Shown here: piece by piece, positions 37,645 to 45,729 of the stretch
Numbering within the stretch: position 1 is the stretch's first letter
Layout: each line of letters starts with the position of its first letter
Assembly: GCA_964367645.1 (NCBI GenBank)
Contig: CAYIYN010000001.1
Coordinates: 1-46,523, forward strand
DNA length: 46,523 bases
Reading direction: 5' to 3'
Source of the DNA: RGIG4097 sp964367645
GTDB lineage: Bacteria; Bacillota; Clostridia; Christensenellales; CAG-917
Made by a program: the position numbers and the translations under genes
Notes under the pieces: generated by a model
Seen by the model: the letters and a program-made list of their open reading frames with translations, nothing else
Told to the model about the DNA's origin: nothing
The model's database searches: none

Positions 37645-39186
37645 CTATTGCCCGCTTTTTCTGCCCTTTTTTGCGCTGCGCTGATTTTTTATTGACGTAA
37701 ATGCGTCGACGTCAATCGTATTTATAAAGAACTTCGCAATCTTGTAAGTCCCGGAAAACACGTCGGGATTGGCTTCCTTTATGCTCGCAAAACCAACGTC
37801 GTTCAGTTGGAGCAAACCAAGTACGTTATACAGTCTTTTTTTGAAATCGGCGTAATCTTTTTTGCTGTCCGCCCAAGCAGAATTTGCAACTGCCAAAGCG
37901 CGCGGAAACGCCTGATAATACAACCTATCGGCGTCCGCGATCCATTCCGTCCAAAGCGGACACTCGAGTCCTATGACGTTTTCCATGCTTTTTTCGTCGA
38001 AAAATGTCGAAATTTCAAATTTATATGCCTTTTTCAGCGAGGACATCATGTAGGGATAATCAAGATAGTACGGGACAAATTTCGACACTACGGTTTTTCT
38101 GCCGGCGGAGGCGGCGGAGATAACTCTCAAAGGATTTTTGCCGTCCTGCCAATACTGGCAAACGACGCCTTCGTCCAACATTCCGCTGTTTAGCGCCTCG
38201 TTCCAAACTATTGGTTCTTTATTGAGGTTTTTCAGCATTCTAACGACTCTGTTTGTGAAATAACCCTGAAGTTGTTCAAAGTCTTTCAAACCCTCTTTTT
38301 TAACAATTTTTTTGCATTTCTCACAGTTTTCCCATTGAACTTTAGGCACTTCGTCGCCGCCTATGTGGAAGTATTTCGAGGGAAAAATTTCAGCCACTTC
38401 TTTGAGCAATTTTTCAAGAAAAACATAGTTGCTTTCTTTTCCCGCACAAATAATTCTGCTGTCTATGCCGTAACGCTCGGCTACGTCATAAATTTCACCC
38501 GTGCAGGACAATTCCGGTTTGGCTGCCAGCATTGCAACCGTATGTCCGGGAAGGTCGATTTCTGGGATAACTTCGATAAATCTTTCCTTTGCATACACCA
38601 CTATTTCCTTGATATCCAATTTGGTGAAATAACCTCCGACGGGCACGCCGTCGCCGCGCGTACCCTTTCTGAAGTTACCCTTTTCGTTCAATATCGGGAA
38701 TTCGGTGCTTTCCAGCCTATAGCCTTGATTGTCCGACAGATGCAGATGCAATTTGTTCATTTTTGTAAGTGCAAGCACATCTATTAACTTTTTTACGACT
38801 TCTTTGTCGAAAAAGTGCCTTACTACGTCGAGCATAAAACCACGGTAACCAAAACGCGGAGAATCGCTAATCACACAGTTGTCAAGCGTTGCGATACCGT
38901 CACTATAGGCATCGAAAATGAGTTGCTTCAGCGTCATCGCAGCGTGAAAAAGGCCTTCTTCGGTGTTAGAAACCGCTTTTATATTGCCGTCTATCACCAA
39001 TTTATAATCCGCGTCACACTCTCCCAAAACAAAATCCGCCTTGTTAGATGCACTGTTTTTGAAGTCCAAGAAGTTCAATTCCGAAATAATAATCTTTGCG
39101 GGTGCCTTAATAATTGTGTCTGCGGAAAAGACTGTTTTCCCGTCTTTTTTCTCTTCGTTTGTGGGCTTGGGTAAAATATTAAACAT
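37645..39186 (-). CDS. beta-N-acetylhexosaminidase, glycoside hydrolase family 20
   Basis: This 513-residue GH20 enzyme releases terminal beta-linked GlcNAc or GalNAc by substrate-assisted catalysis. The N-terminal GH20b-like domain (about 1-115) precedes the barrel, which carries the catalytic Asp278-Glu279 pair in HIGGDEVPKVQWE. GFMLDVVRHF, HLHLSDNQGYR and the FHIGGDE strand are family hallmarks. No signal peptide is seen, so it acts in the cytosol on imported saccharides. I chose the ATG at 39186 because GGAGG lies four bases upstream; the 26 extra in-frame codons upstream cover the promoter. It is divergent from the membrane protein and HGSNAT-like acetyltransferase genes across a shared regulatory region. 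Confidence 0.95.
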   Translation of the reverse strand: MFNILPKPTNEEKKDGKTVFSADTIIKAPAKIIISELNFLDFKNSASNKADFVLGECDADYKLVIDGNIKAVSNTEEGLFHAAMTLKQLIFDAYSDGIATLDNCVISDSPRFGYRGFMLDVVRHFFDKEVVKKLIDVLALTKMNKLHLHLSDNQGYRLESTEFPILNEKGNFRKGTRGDGVPVGGYFTKLDIKEIVVYAKERFIEVIPEIDLPGHTVAMLAAKPELSCTGEIYDVAERYGIDSRIICAGKESNYVFLEKLLKEVAEIFPSKYFHIGGDEVPKVQWENCEKCKKIVKKEGLKDFEQLQGYFTNRVVRMLKNLNKEPIVWNEALNSGMLDEGVVCQYWQDGKNPLRVISAASAGRKTVVSKFVPYYLDYPYMMSSLKKAYKFEISTFFDEKSMENVIGLECPLWTEWIADADRLYYQAFPRALAVANSAWADSKKDYADFKKRLYNVLGLLQLNDVGFASIKEANPDVFSGTYKIAKFFINTIDVDAFTSIKNQRSAKKGRKSGQ

Positions 39187-39220
39187 ATTGCCTCCATACG
39201 CGCTTTTACGCAATAAAATA

Positions 39221-39249
39221 ATTTTAGCAGTTGCATATTGTAAAGTCAA
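39221..39249 (-). promoter_or_regulatory. sigma-A type promoter of the GH20 gene
   Basis: On the minus strand TTGACT (39244-39249), a 17-bp spacer and TAAAAT (39221-39226) lie about 35 bases upstream of the GH20 ATG. Confidence 0.8.
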
Positions 39250-39265
39250 GATGTCCTTTGACATC
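39250..39265. promoter_or_regulatory. palindromic operator candidate between divergent promoters
   Basis: GATGTC (39250-39255), four bases, GACATC (39260-39265) is a perfect inverted repeat. It directly abuts the GH20 -35 box and overlaps the -35 box of the rightward promoter, so one bound repressor could control both units. Confidence 0.65.
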
Positions 39266-39286
39266 TAACTTTATGCGTGTTATTCT
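39258..39286 (+). promoter_or_regulatory. sigma-A type promoter of the membrane protein/acetyltransferase operon
   Basis: TTGACA (39258-39263), a 17-bp spacer and TATTCT (39281-39286) predict a transcript start near 39293, practically at the ATG 39294. Confidence 0.7.
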
Positions 39287-39293
39287 AAATCAA

Positions 39294-39788
39294 ATGAGAG
39301 CGGGCGGATGTTTGATTGGAGGAGCGCTTACAACTGCGCTTGGCGTTTTATGGCGGATAATAAAAGCAGTTTGTTCAGTTATCGGCAAAGGCATTTATTA
39401 TTTCGGTCTATATGTGCCAATCGCCTATCTTATCTACGGTGCCGTGCTCTATTTCATCTTCGACTTCCGGCTTTTCGTCCCGACTACGGACGGAAGTCTT
39501 TATACGGCGGGCTTTTGCATAACACTCATTTGTTCGGTGATAATTGCCTACAAAAACATAATTCTACGCCCTTACCGTAAGTATTTTGCCAAGCAAGACG
39601 TCATCGAATATGACACTTCTAATGCGGGCAAAAACGCTCCGGAAGCACCCAAAATATACAAAAGCAAAGTCAATCCCGATGTAATTGTGTATGAGTATTA
39701 CAACCGCTATGACCTCTATGAAGAGCACGGCGACGGACTCAAACAAGTTGCAACCGAATACAAATTGAAAAAGGAGAAGAGATGGTAG
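39294..39788 (+). CDS. small membrane protein of unknown function
   Basis: From the ATG at 39294 the product has 164 residues. It has two or three hydrophobic segments in the first 90 residues (from GGCLIGGALTTALGVLW to GFCITLICSVIIAY) and a soluble, charged C-terminal tail of about 65 residues with many Tyr and Lys. I do not recognise the family. Start choice is uncertain: the frame is open to 39231, with other ATGs at 39231 and 39273, but these lie over or before the predicted promoter. The ATG at 39294 has no ribosome site and would give an almost leaderless mRNA. It overlaps the next gene by seven bases, so the two products are made together. Confidence 0.75.
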   Translation: MRAGGCLIGGALTTALGVLWRIIKAVCSVIGKGIYYFGLYVPIAYLIYGAVLYFIFDFRLFVPTTDGSLYTAGFCITLICSVIIAYKNIILRPYRKYFAKQDVIEYDTSNAGKNAPEAPKIYKSKVNPDVIVYEYYNRYDLYEEHGDGLKQVATEYKLKKEKRW

Positions 39789-40747
39789 AGCCATCCGTGG
39801 CAGGCACGATAAAATCCGCAAAAATTCCGCCCGTCAAACGCGGAATACTCGCCCTTCACGAAGAAGGCATCCTCGGTTTCACAAAGCATCCGAAAAAACG
39901 CATTTGGGAAATCGACTTTTTGCGCGGTTTTTGCGTTCTTCTTATGATATTGGACCACACCGCGATACTCCTTGCCGATTTTTTCGGACCGATTTGGTAT
40001 GGCAGAAGTCTTGTTGGAGATGGGATTGGCCCCGCTCTTTGCCGTCTGTGCGCCACATATTTGAACAGCAATTTGAGAGAAATAGGTCATCCCATTGTTT
40101 TGTTTTTCTTCTTTTCGATATGCGGAATTTCTTGCTCTTTGTCACGCAATAATTTGAAACGCGCCCTGCAACTTTCCTTTCTTGCATTGACACTTTCAGT
40201 TTTGACTTACGTGACCGATTTCGTCTTGGGTATAAAAGGCACGTTCATTCATTTCGGCGTTCTGCATTTTTTGTCGTTCTGTCTGTTGTCATACGCGTTC
40301 TTGGAGCTAATTTCAAAGAAAAACAAAATTGTCATATCTCTTTTTGCGATTGCTGCCGTGGTTGCCACAAGCCTCGTCTATCACCTTTATCGACCGACTG
40401 AGGCAATCCCCGGAATATGGCAATTCTTTTTGGGCAACGCCTACATCGACTACGGCATGCCGATAACCTACACGCATATTGACTCATACTCTTTGTATCA
40501 TTTCAGTCCATTGGACTTTTTCCCGATAGTGCCCTGGATAGCGTTTTTTTATTTCGGTGTGCTTGTTCAACCTCTCATTTACGGCAAAAAACGCAGCCTC
40601 TTGGCAGTGTTGGACAGGGGTTGGCAGCGACCCGTATCATTCTTAGGCCGCCACGCTCTCATAATTTACGCACTTCATACTGTTGTTATCGGATTGATTT
40701 TGATGGTAATCAGTCAAATAGTTTTTGGGACTTGGGGATTGATTTAA
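39782..40747 (+). CDS. HGSNAT/DUF1624-type membrane acetyltransferase
   Basis: This 321-residue polytopic protein resembles the catalytic domain of heparan-alpha-glucosaminide N-acetyltransferase. That enzyme carries acetyl groups across a membrane onto glucosamine; bacterial members are of uncertain substrate. The signature RIWEIDFLRG followed by LMILDHTAIL (Arg48-Gly49, Asp58-His59) is present. About eight hydrophobic segments follow, and the last contains LGRHALIIYALHTVVIG. An unusual soluble N-terminal extension of about 40 residues precedes the signature. The ATG has an AAGGAG site and overlaps the upstream small membrane protein gene. Its position beside a GH20 hexosaminidase suggests amino-sugar metabolism, which is inference. 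A strong hairpin terminator follows. Confidence 0.85.
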   Translation: MVEPSVAGTIKSAKIPPVKRGILALHEEGILGFTKHPKKRIWEIDFLRGFCVLLMILDHTAILLADFFGPIWYGRSLVGDGIGPALCRLCATYLNSNLREIGHPIVLFFFFSICGISCSLSRNNLKRALQLSFLALTLSVLTYVTDFVLGIKGTFIHFGVLHFLSFCLLSYAFLELISKKNKIVISLFAIAAVVATSLVYHLYRPTEAIPGIWQFFLGNAYIDYGMPITYTHIDSYSLYHFSPLDFFPIVPWIAFFYFGVLVQPLIYGKKRSLLAVLDRGWQRPVSFLGRHALIIYALHTVVIGLILMVISQIVFGTWGLI

Positions 40748-40810
40748 ATTTGCAAACAATCAATACTTTGACGTTTGACTGTTTGGCTTATCGCGCTGTC
40801 AAAATAAAAA

Positions 40811-40831
40811 AACACCTGCACTGCGGGTGTT
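40811..40831. terminator. bidirectional rho-independent terminator
   Basis: AACACCTGC (40811-40819) pairs with GCGGGTGTT (40823-40831), with one wobble and a three-base loop. On the minus strand a run TTTTTATTTT follows; on the plus strand TTAATTT. It ends the acetyltransferase operon and the convergent PH-domain gene. Confidence 0.85.
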
Positions 40832-40877
40832 TTAATTTGTGAATTTGTCGTTTATCTTTGCAAGCAGATATCTTTGC

Positions 40878-41453
40878 TTAAATTTCATCGTCGAAATTTC
40901 TTTTTGTTGCAGGAGTGAGGGTCAATCGCATCGTCTTGTTTTCGTCTTTTTCCGTGCGGGTTTTTTGTTTCGTAATCTTCTGGGCAAATCTTTCGGGCTG
41001 TACCACCCATTTCACTACAAGCGGTTTCTCTGCGTCTGTGATTATTGTCACGTTTCCATAGCGTAGTAAACGCTGAAATAACCTCTGTTTTGTTTCCACA
41101 GATTTTATTTCGTTTATGGGAAGTTGCGCGTTTTTCAAAGAAATAACGCCCGAGCGCGCTACAAACTTTTCCTGAGTGATAAGCGCCTCTTTTCTATAAC
41201 GGCTGACAGCCTCTATAAGAATTGCCAAAAGCACGACTCCCGCACAACCCAAAAGTATGTATTTAAGAACGGCTTCCGAAAGAAATTCCTTTTTTATAAG
41301 TCCTTCGATTTGGTCTGCAAAAATCCAGATAACGGCAAGAATACCGCCCAAAACAGCGGCCAAAAACACTTCGCGCAAAAACACCCAGTAAGTGAATTTT
41401 GCTTTGGCGACAATTCTTTCGGATTTTGAATATGTTCTTTCCAGTTCTCTCAT
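40878..41453 (-). CDS. PH-domain (bPH2/DUF304-like) membrane protein
   Basis: This 191-residue protein has two transmembrane helices (about residues 24-46 and 64-82). They are followed by a bacterial pleckstrin-homology domain (about 85-150) with the typical YRKEALITQEKFVARSGVIS strand and LPINEIKSVETKQRLFQRLL segment. It ends in a basic, probably disordered tail. Proteins of this type are common in Firmicutes and Actinobacteria, and their role is unclear. The start lies in an 18-bp imperfect tandem duplication (41443-41460 and 41461-41478). It has its own promoter that overlaps the end of the GH127-like gene. Confidence 0.85.
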   Translation of the reverse strand: MRELERTYSKSERIVAKAKFTYWVFLREVFLAAVLGGILAVIWIFADQIEGLIKKEFLSEAVLKYILLGCAGVVLLAILIEAVSRYRKEALITQEKFVARSGVISLKNAQLPINEIKSVETKQRLFQRLLRYGNVTIITDAEKPLVVKWVVQPERFAQKITKQKTRTEKDENKTMRLTLTPATKRNFDDEI

Positions 41454-41478
41454 ATCTCAAAGTTCTCTCACATATCAA

Positions 41479-41507
41479 ATTGTATGCGCAATGGAACAAC
41501 CTGTCAA
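41479..41507 (-). promoter_or_regulatory. sigma-A type promoter of the PH-domain gene
   Basis: On the minus strand TTGACA (41502-41507), a 17-bp spacer and TACAAT (41479-41484). The -35 box overlaps the stop codon of the GH127-like gene. Confidence 0.75.
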
Positions 41508-43474
41508 TAGTTCGCTTTTACGCAAAGAGGAAAGTGCGACATTCTTACGTTTGTGCAACCAATGGGCACATACGACCTCTCCATTGTTTCTTCTGAAAAT
41601 TGAGGTTTTTTGGGTATTAAGGGGACACCGTTCAAGTCATAATCCCAGTTTGGCACGTTTTTGCTTTTGATTTTAAGCTCAAACGGCGGTCTGTCATGCG
41701 AGAACGGAATTTCACCTATCGCGTTGACTATGGTCTGTTCGTTGTCATAAGGGCGTCGCAGTCCGTTTGAAGAGTGCTTTGATACGACGGGAGCAAAGTT
41801 CCATCTCTTCACAAATCGTACGTCGAAAATATGCATGTCCTCGGCAGAAGCGCCAATCTCGGAAACGAACCTCGATGCCAAAAGCACGTTCCCTTTCATC
41901 AAGGATATCGTATCGTCTTGGTTTTCAACCGCAACGAGGGGTATATCCAGTTTGAGCATAAAAGTGCTTCCCTTTTTCAGTACGCACTTTACCGAAATGG
42001 ATTTAGTTCCGGTGGCAACCACTTGTCCGCCCGATACAAGTTGCATCGCGGTATTCCTAGGCACGCGAAAATTGATTTTAAGTTCCGGGTCGCCTTCCGC
42101 TTCTTCAACTTTGAAAATAATAGTGTTGCGGAAAGGATAGCCGGTTTCTTCTTTTATTCTTATGCGGTATCCGTCAACCACGGTTTCGATGGAGCACGGC
42201 GCGTAGGTGAGAAAATCCAGTTCCTTTTCTCTTGTCATGCACAGTGACTGCATAAAGAGAGGATATGCGGAAATGAGTGCAACCGCTCCGCGGGAGAGCT
42301 TGCCTCTTATAAAAGCATTGCCGTATACGGTGTCTTTAAACTTTGAGGCTCGTTCCACCGACGCTTCTTCTTGGTTTGGCAACACGATGTCTTGAACGGC
42401 ACTCACATCTTCAAACGCCGCCGCAGGGATGACGTTGAACGCAATCTGCTCGAGAAGATCGGCCGAGTGGGAGTCGTTTGTTTCCGCAAGCACTTCCACA
42501 AGCGACTCTATCATTTCCACTGCGCTTTCAACGTCGATACCGCGTGTCGGGACGGTGCCTGCAAGACGGAAGTCCGATGAAAACATTCCGGTGGCGTTTC
42601 CGTGATATCGCTCAACGTTTGCAATAAGATTCAGCGAGAGTTCTTTAAGTTCGTCATCACCAATAAAACGACCGTAAACGCAAGGATATTTGACGGCCTT
42701 TGCAACGCTTACGCCGGAAGTTTGCACTGCGAAACAATGAGAGGATTTTTTCCATTCCTTGTTCGCTTTGTCAACGGTCAAAACTTTTGCATCCGGCAAG
42801 TCGCTTTCCGTCGCGTTATCATAACTTTCAACAAACTTTTTTACCCTTGCCGCCGCCATCTGCGAAATATAATTGTTTGCAGGTTTTTTGTAGGGGAAAT
42901 GCTCCGCAAGTTTGAACCAGTTTGTGCTTGTTTCTCTCAGCCTTTCTGCAAGGTCGTGCAGCCACTCCGCGTCGGTTTCTTTGAACACTCTCTCTATAGC
43001 GGGTATCTCTTCAAGCAGACGCGCTCTGGAGTGATACCAGCAAGGAGTAATGCCAAAGGTATTGAATTGATTTTTGAAAAACTTTCTTAGCAAAACAAGA
43101 GCCTTTTCGTCGCCCGTCAGTTCGTAATAGCTAAGAACTGTCTTAATCGCTTCGATTTGGGGAGAAAGAAATCTGCCTTCGTCGGGACCAAAATCGCCGC
43201 CTTCGTTGGCGCTTGAAAAAATCGGCGACATAAAACTTTCCATTTTTTCTTTCAAAACGGATTCGTTCAAGACGCCTGCAAGCAAAATCAAACCGCGAAC
43301 ATAGCGGGGAAACGTTTCTCCCTCTACCCATTCTCCGTCACTCAAAAGTTCGCTGTTGCAACCGAGTTTTTTCTGCAAGTTGTTTGTCAGTTTTATTTGT
43401 GAGAGCAGCCAACCTTCCGGCTTTATTGCACCCGGCGGTAGTATATTCAATCTGTCAATCGTGTTTCTCGGCAT
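41504..43474 (-). CDS. GH127-like (beta-L-arabinofuranosidase/DUF1680) protein, cysteine motifs missing
   Basis: The product has 656 residues. The N-terminal PPGAIKPEGWLLSQI, then (alpha/alpha)6-type helices (YVRGLILLAG, QIEAIKTVLSYYELTG) and the AFNVIPAAAFEDV segment place it in GH127/DUF1680. The ATG at 43474 is chosen for its AGGAG site four bases upstream; 71 in-frame codons further upstream overlap the promoter and start of apgM. No signal peptide is seen. Active members use a Glu-x-Cys motif and a Cys-Cys pair to bind zinc and attack the sugar. Here the aligned positions read GIDVESA (Asp314, Glu316) and SRGAVALISAYPLF (Arg395-Gly396). It may therefore be inactive or work differently. 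The alignment was done by eye. Confidence 0.85.
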   Translation of the reverse strand: MPRNTIDRLNILPPGAIKPEGWLLSQIKLTNNLQKKLGCNSELLSDGEWVEGETFPRYVRGLILLAGVLNESVLKEKMESFMSPIFSSANEGGDFGPDEGRFLSPQIEAIKTVLSYYELTGDEKALVLLRKFFKNQFNTFGITPCWYHSRARLLEEIPAIERVFKETDAEWLHDLAERLRETSTNWFKLAEHFPYKKPANNYISQMAAARVKKFVESYDNATESDLPDAKVLTVDKANKEWKKSSHCFAVQTSGVSVAKAVKYPCVYGRFIGDDELKELSLNLIANVERYHGNATGMFSSDFRLAGTVPTRGIDVESAVEMIESLVEVLAETNDSHSADLLEQIAFNVIPAAAFEDVSAVQDIVLPNQEEASVERASKFKDTVYGNAFIRGKLSRGAVALISAYPLFMQSLCMTREKELDFLTYAPCSIETVVDGYRIRIKEETGYPFRNTIIFKVEEAEGDPELKINFRVPRNTAMQLVSGGQVVATGTKSISVKCVLKKGSTFMLKLDIPLVAVENQDDTISLMKGNVLLASRFVSEIGASAEDMHIFDVRFVKRWNFAPVVSKHSSNGLRRPYDNEQTIVNAIGEIPFSHDRPPFELKIKSKNVPNWDYDLNGVPLIPKKPQFSEETMERSYVPIGCTNVRMSHFPLCVKANY

Positions 43475-43546
43475 ACTTCTCCTAAAATTGTAAAAGACAC
43501 AACGTGCGCGTAGAGCACATAAGTATTGACAATTTAGCATAGAAAA

Positions 43547-43575
43547 TTGACAAATGCAAGGAAAAGCTCTAAACT
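43547..43575 (+). promoter_or_regulatory. sigma-A type promoter of apgM
   Basis: TTGACA (43547-43552), a 17-bp spacer and TAAACT (43570-43575), 25 bases upstream of the ATG. A second TTGACA lies at 43525-43530. Confidence 0.65.
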
Positions 43576-43600
43576 TTAATAACACACAAACGAGGCACTT

Positions 43601-44821
43601 ATGAAATATGCATTGATTCTTGGCGACGGAATGGCGGATTATCCCATCGAAAAACTCGGCGGGCTGACTCCCCTTTGCGTCGCACACAAACCCTGTATAG
43701 ACGCTATGGCAAAGAGCGGAAAAATAGGAATGGTCAAAACTGTTCCCGACGGCATGAAACCCGGCAGCGACGTCGCTAACTTGGGCGCGCTGGGCTACGA
43801 TGCCAAAGTCTGTTACACAGGACGCAGCCCTCTCGAGGCTCTGTCAATCGGCATAGATATGAAAGCCGACGATTTGGCGCTGCGCACCAATCTTGTCACC
43901 CTAAGCAACGATGAACCTTTTGAAAACAAAACGATGGTGGACTATTCCGCCGGTGAAATCACAACCGACGAAAGCCGCGAGTTGATGAGGTTTATAAACG
44001 AAAAACTAGGCGACAAAATTTTTAGTTTTTACGGCGGAGTCAGTTACCGTCATTGTTTGATTATCTCCAAAACGGAAGACGGCGACAAGGACGAAATGAA
44101 CCTTACACCGCCTCACGACATAAGCAAAAAAGTCATTGGGGATTATCTGCCCAAGGGCAAATATAGCGAAAAACTAACCTCGCTTATCAAACAATCTTAC
44201 GACTTGCTAAAAGATCACCCAATCAACGTTAAGCGTGTTTTAAACCATCAAAAACCGGCAAACAGCATATGGTTTTGGGGACAAGGAACTCGCCCGACGC
44301 TGGATAATTTCAAATCGCGCTTCGGCAAAAGCGGCGGTATGATAAGCGCCGTCGATTTGCTAAAAGGCATCGCTATCGGAGCGGGAATGACAAGCGTGGA
44401 CGTCGAAGGAGCAACGGGCACTCTAAGTTCCAATTTCGACGGAAAAGCACAGGCGGCGATTGACCTTCTCGACAGCGGAAAGGACTTTGTTTTCGTTCAT
44501 CTTGAAGCCCCCGACGAGTGCGGACATCAAGGTGATTTGGAAGGCAAAATTAAGGCGATTGAAGTCATTGACCAAAAGATAGTCTGCCCTATTAAGCGTC
44601 ATTTTGAAGAGCGAAAAGAAGACTTTGCAATGCTTGTTATGCCCGATCACCGCACGCCGATATCAATCCTCACACACTCATCGGAGCCTGTGCCATTTTT
44701 GCTGTATTCTTCAAAGGAAAACTTGGGCGGCACATCTTCATACGACGAATTCAGCGCAGAAAAAAGCGGTGTCTATTATGACAAACCATGGGATTTGACA
44801 AAAGAATTTTTATCGCTTTAA
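43601..44821 (+). CDS. apgM: cofactor-independent phosphoglycerate mutase, archaeal type
   Basis: This is a 406-residue enzyme of the alkaline phosphatase superfamily that interconverts 3- and 2-phosphoglycerate in glycolysis without 2,3-bisphosphoglycerate. Metal-binding Asp9 lies in LGDGMAD and the likely phosphoserine nucleophile is Ser56 in GSDVAN. The inserted domain holds TNLVTLS, LTPPHD and WFWGQGTRP. The C-terminal HLEAPDECGHQGD and MPDHRTPI carry further metal ligands. The ATG has a GAGG site and a near-consensus promoter. It is transcribed alone, divergently from the GH127-like gene. The length and motifs are complete. Confidence 0.95.
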   Translation: MKYALILGDGMADYPIEKLGGLTPLCVAHKPCIDAMAKSGKIGMVKTVPDGMKPGSDVANLGALGYDAKVCYTGRSPLEALSIGIDMKADDLALRTNLVTLSNDEPFENKTMVDYSAGEITTDESRELMRFINEKLGDKIFSFYGGVSYRHCLIISKTEDGDKDEMNLTPPHDISKKVIGDYLPKGKYSEKLTSLIKQSYDLLKDHPINVKRVLNHQKPANSIWFWGQGTRPTLDNFKSRFGKSGGMISAVDLLKGIAIGAGMTSVDVEGATGTLSSNFDGKAQAAIDLLDSGKDFVFVHLEAPDECGHQGDLEGKIKAIEVIDQKIVCPIKRHFEERKEDFAMLVMPDHRTPISILTHSSEPVPFLLYSSKENLGGTSSYDEFSAEKSGVYYDKPWDLTKEFLSL

Positions 44822-44845
44822 AATTCATTAAGTAAAAACATACAA

Positions 44846-44935
44846 GTTGCACTTACATAAATGGCAGTTACACAAATTGCAATTACATAAATTGCAGTTA
44901 CACAAATTGCACTTACATAAACTGCACTGTAAAAA
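44846..44935. repeat. 15-bp tandem repeat array after apgM
   Basis: Five full units and a sixth degenerate one, consensus ATTGCANTTACAYAA, lie at 44846-44860, 44861-44875, 44876-44890, 44891-44905, 44906-44920 and 44921-44935. Units alternate ACATAA and ACACAA endings. One frame reads repeated LHKLQ, but there is no ribosome site or known product, so I treat it as non-coding. Confidence 0.85.
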
Positions 44936-44990
44936 TGCGATGCCGAAAATTCGGTTTAGACTAAAAGACAGCCGAAAAAATTTATTACAA

Positions 44991-45015
44991 AAAAGAGGAG
45001 CAACGCTCCTCTTTT
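44991..45015. terminator. bidirectional rho-independent terminator
   Basis: AAAAGAGGAGC (44991-45001) pairs with GCTCCTCTTTT (45005-45015) around a three-base loop; T-rich sequence follows on both strands. It separates apgM and the convergent four-TM protein gene. Confidence 0.88.
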
Positions 45016-45069
45016 CATTTACTCAAATGCTTATCAAAATCATAGTCACGCTTTAATTTGCAATTTTCG

Positions 45070-45720
45070 TTAGGTTTTTTTGCTGTCTTTTTTCTGACCG
45101 TAAAGGCTTTTCATTGCCGCCGTGCGGATTTTGTTTTCCTTTTGTTTTCCGTCAACGAAAGTGACAACTTTTACGGCGATTTTTTTGCCGCGGTGTTTAT
45201 AAACGGCTTTGATGACCATAATGGAAATCTTTAAAGCCACTTGCACAATCGCAACGACAAATGTAAAAACAAACATCAAAAGTTGCACAACTCCGTCAAA
45301 TCCCTGCACCGCGATACCTGCCATAGACACGGCGGAAATAGCGAGGAACATTATGTTGACAAGCCCCTTAAAAATGACTATCAGTTTTTTGTAAAGAGCC
45401 AGCGCCTTTTTCCCTTTACCCTCGTTTTTAGTGCCCAATGACACTCCGACAATCACAATAAAAACGACAATCCAAACAGCTAGCAATGCGATGAGTGCGG
45501 AGTTAAATCTGGAAGGTATCCAATTGTTGACCATAAACAAGATAACGGAAACGATTGTGTATACAACGCAAATAAGCGTCCACACAAAACTTGCAATCTG
45601 CGTCCTGCCCTCGTTTGTGGCGGTGCTGATATCTTCCGTAAGGACATCGTTCTGTACGCTTGCATCGCCGTTTGAAACAGAATCTGAATTTTTGGTTGAT
45701 TTTGTGAAGGGGAGTTTCAT
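45070..45720 (-). CDS. hypothetical four-TM membrane protein
   Basis: The product has 216 residues. A Ser/Asn/Thr-rich soluble N-terminus of about 40 residues precedes four hydrophobic segments (about 43-63, 74-94, 113-135 and 143-170). A strongly basic C-terminal tail (about 172-216) is rich in Lys, including GKKIAVKVVTFVDGKQK. I do not recognise a family. The ATG at 45720 lies nine bases after the stop of the condensation-superfamily gene, with only a weak GGA site, so it is likely translated from that transcript. Function unknown; the pairing with an acyltransferase suggests an envelope role at most. Confidence 0.75.
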   Translation of the reverse strand: MKLPFTKSTKNSDSVSNGDASVQNDVLTEDISTATNEGRTQIASFVWTLICVVYTIVSVILFMVNNWIPSRFNSALIALLAVWIVVFIVIVGVSLGTKNEGKGKKALALYKKLIVIFKGLVNIMFLAISAVSMAGIAVQGFDGVVQLLMFVFTFVVAIVQVALKISIMVIKAVYKHRGKKIAVKVVTFVDGKQKENKIRTAAMKSLYGQKKDSKKT

Positions 45721-45729
45721 AATCCGATT

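Noticed and set aside
43475..43687. 71-codon extension of the GH127-like gene
   Set aside because: It overlaps the start of apgM and its promoter, and the family N-terminus starts at the ATG at 43474 with its own ribosome site.
44847..45056. Small plus-strand protein with repeated LHKLQ
   Set aside because: It is the translation of a 15-bp tandem repeat, has no ribosome site and runs through the terminator hairpin.
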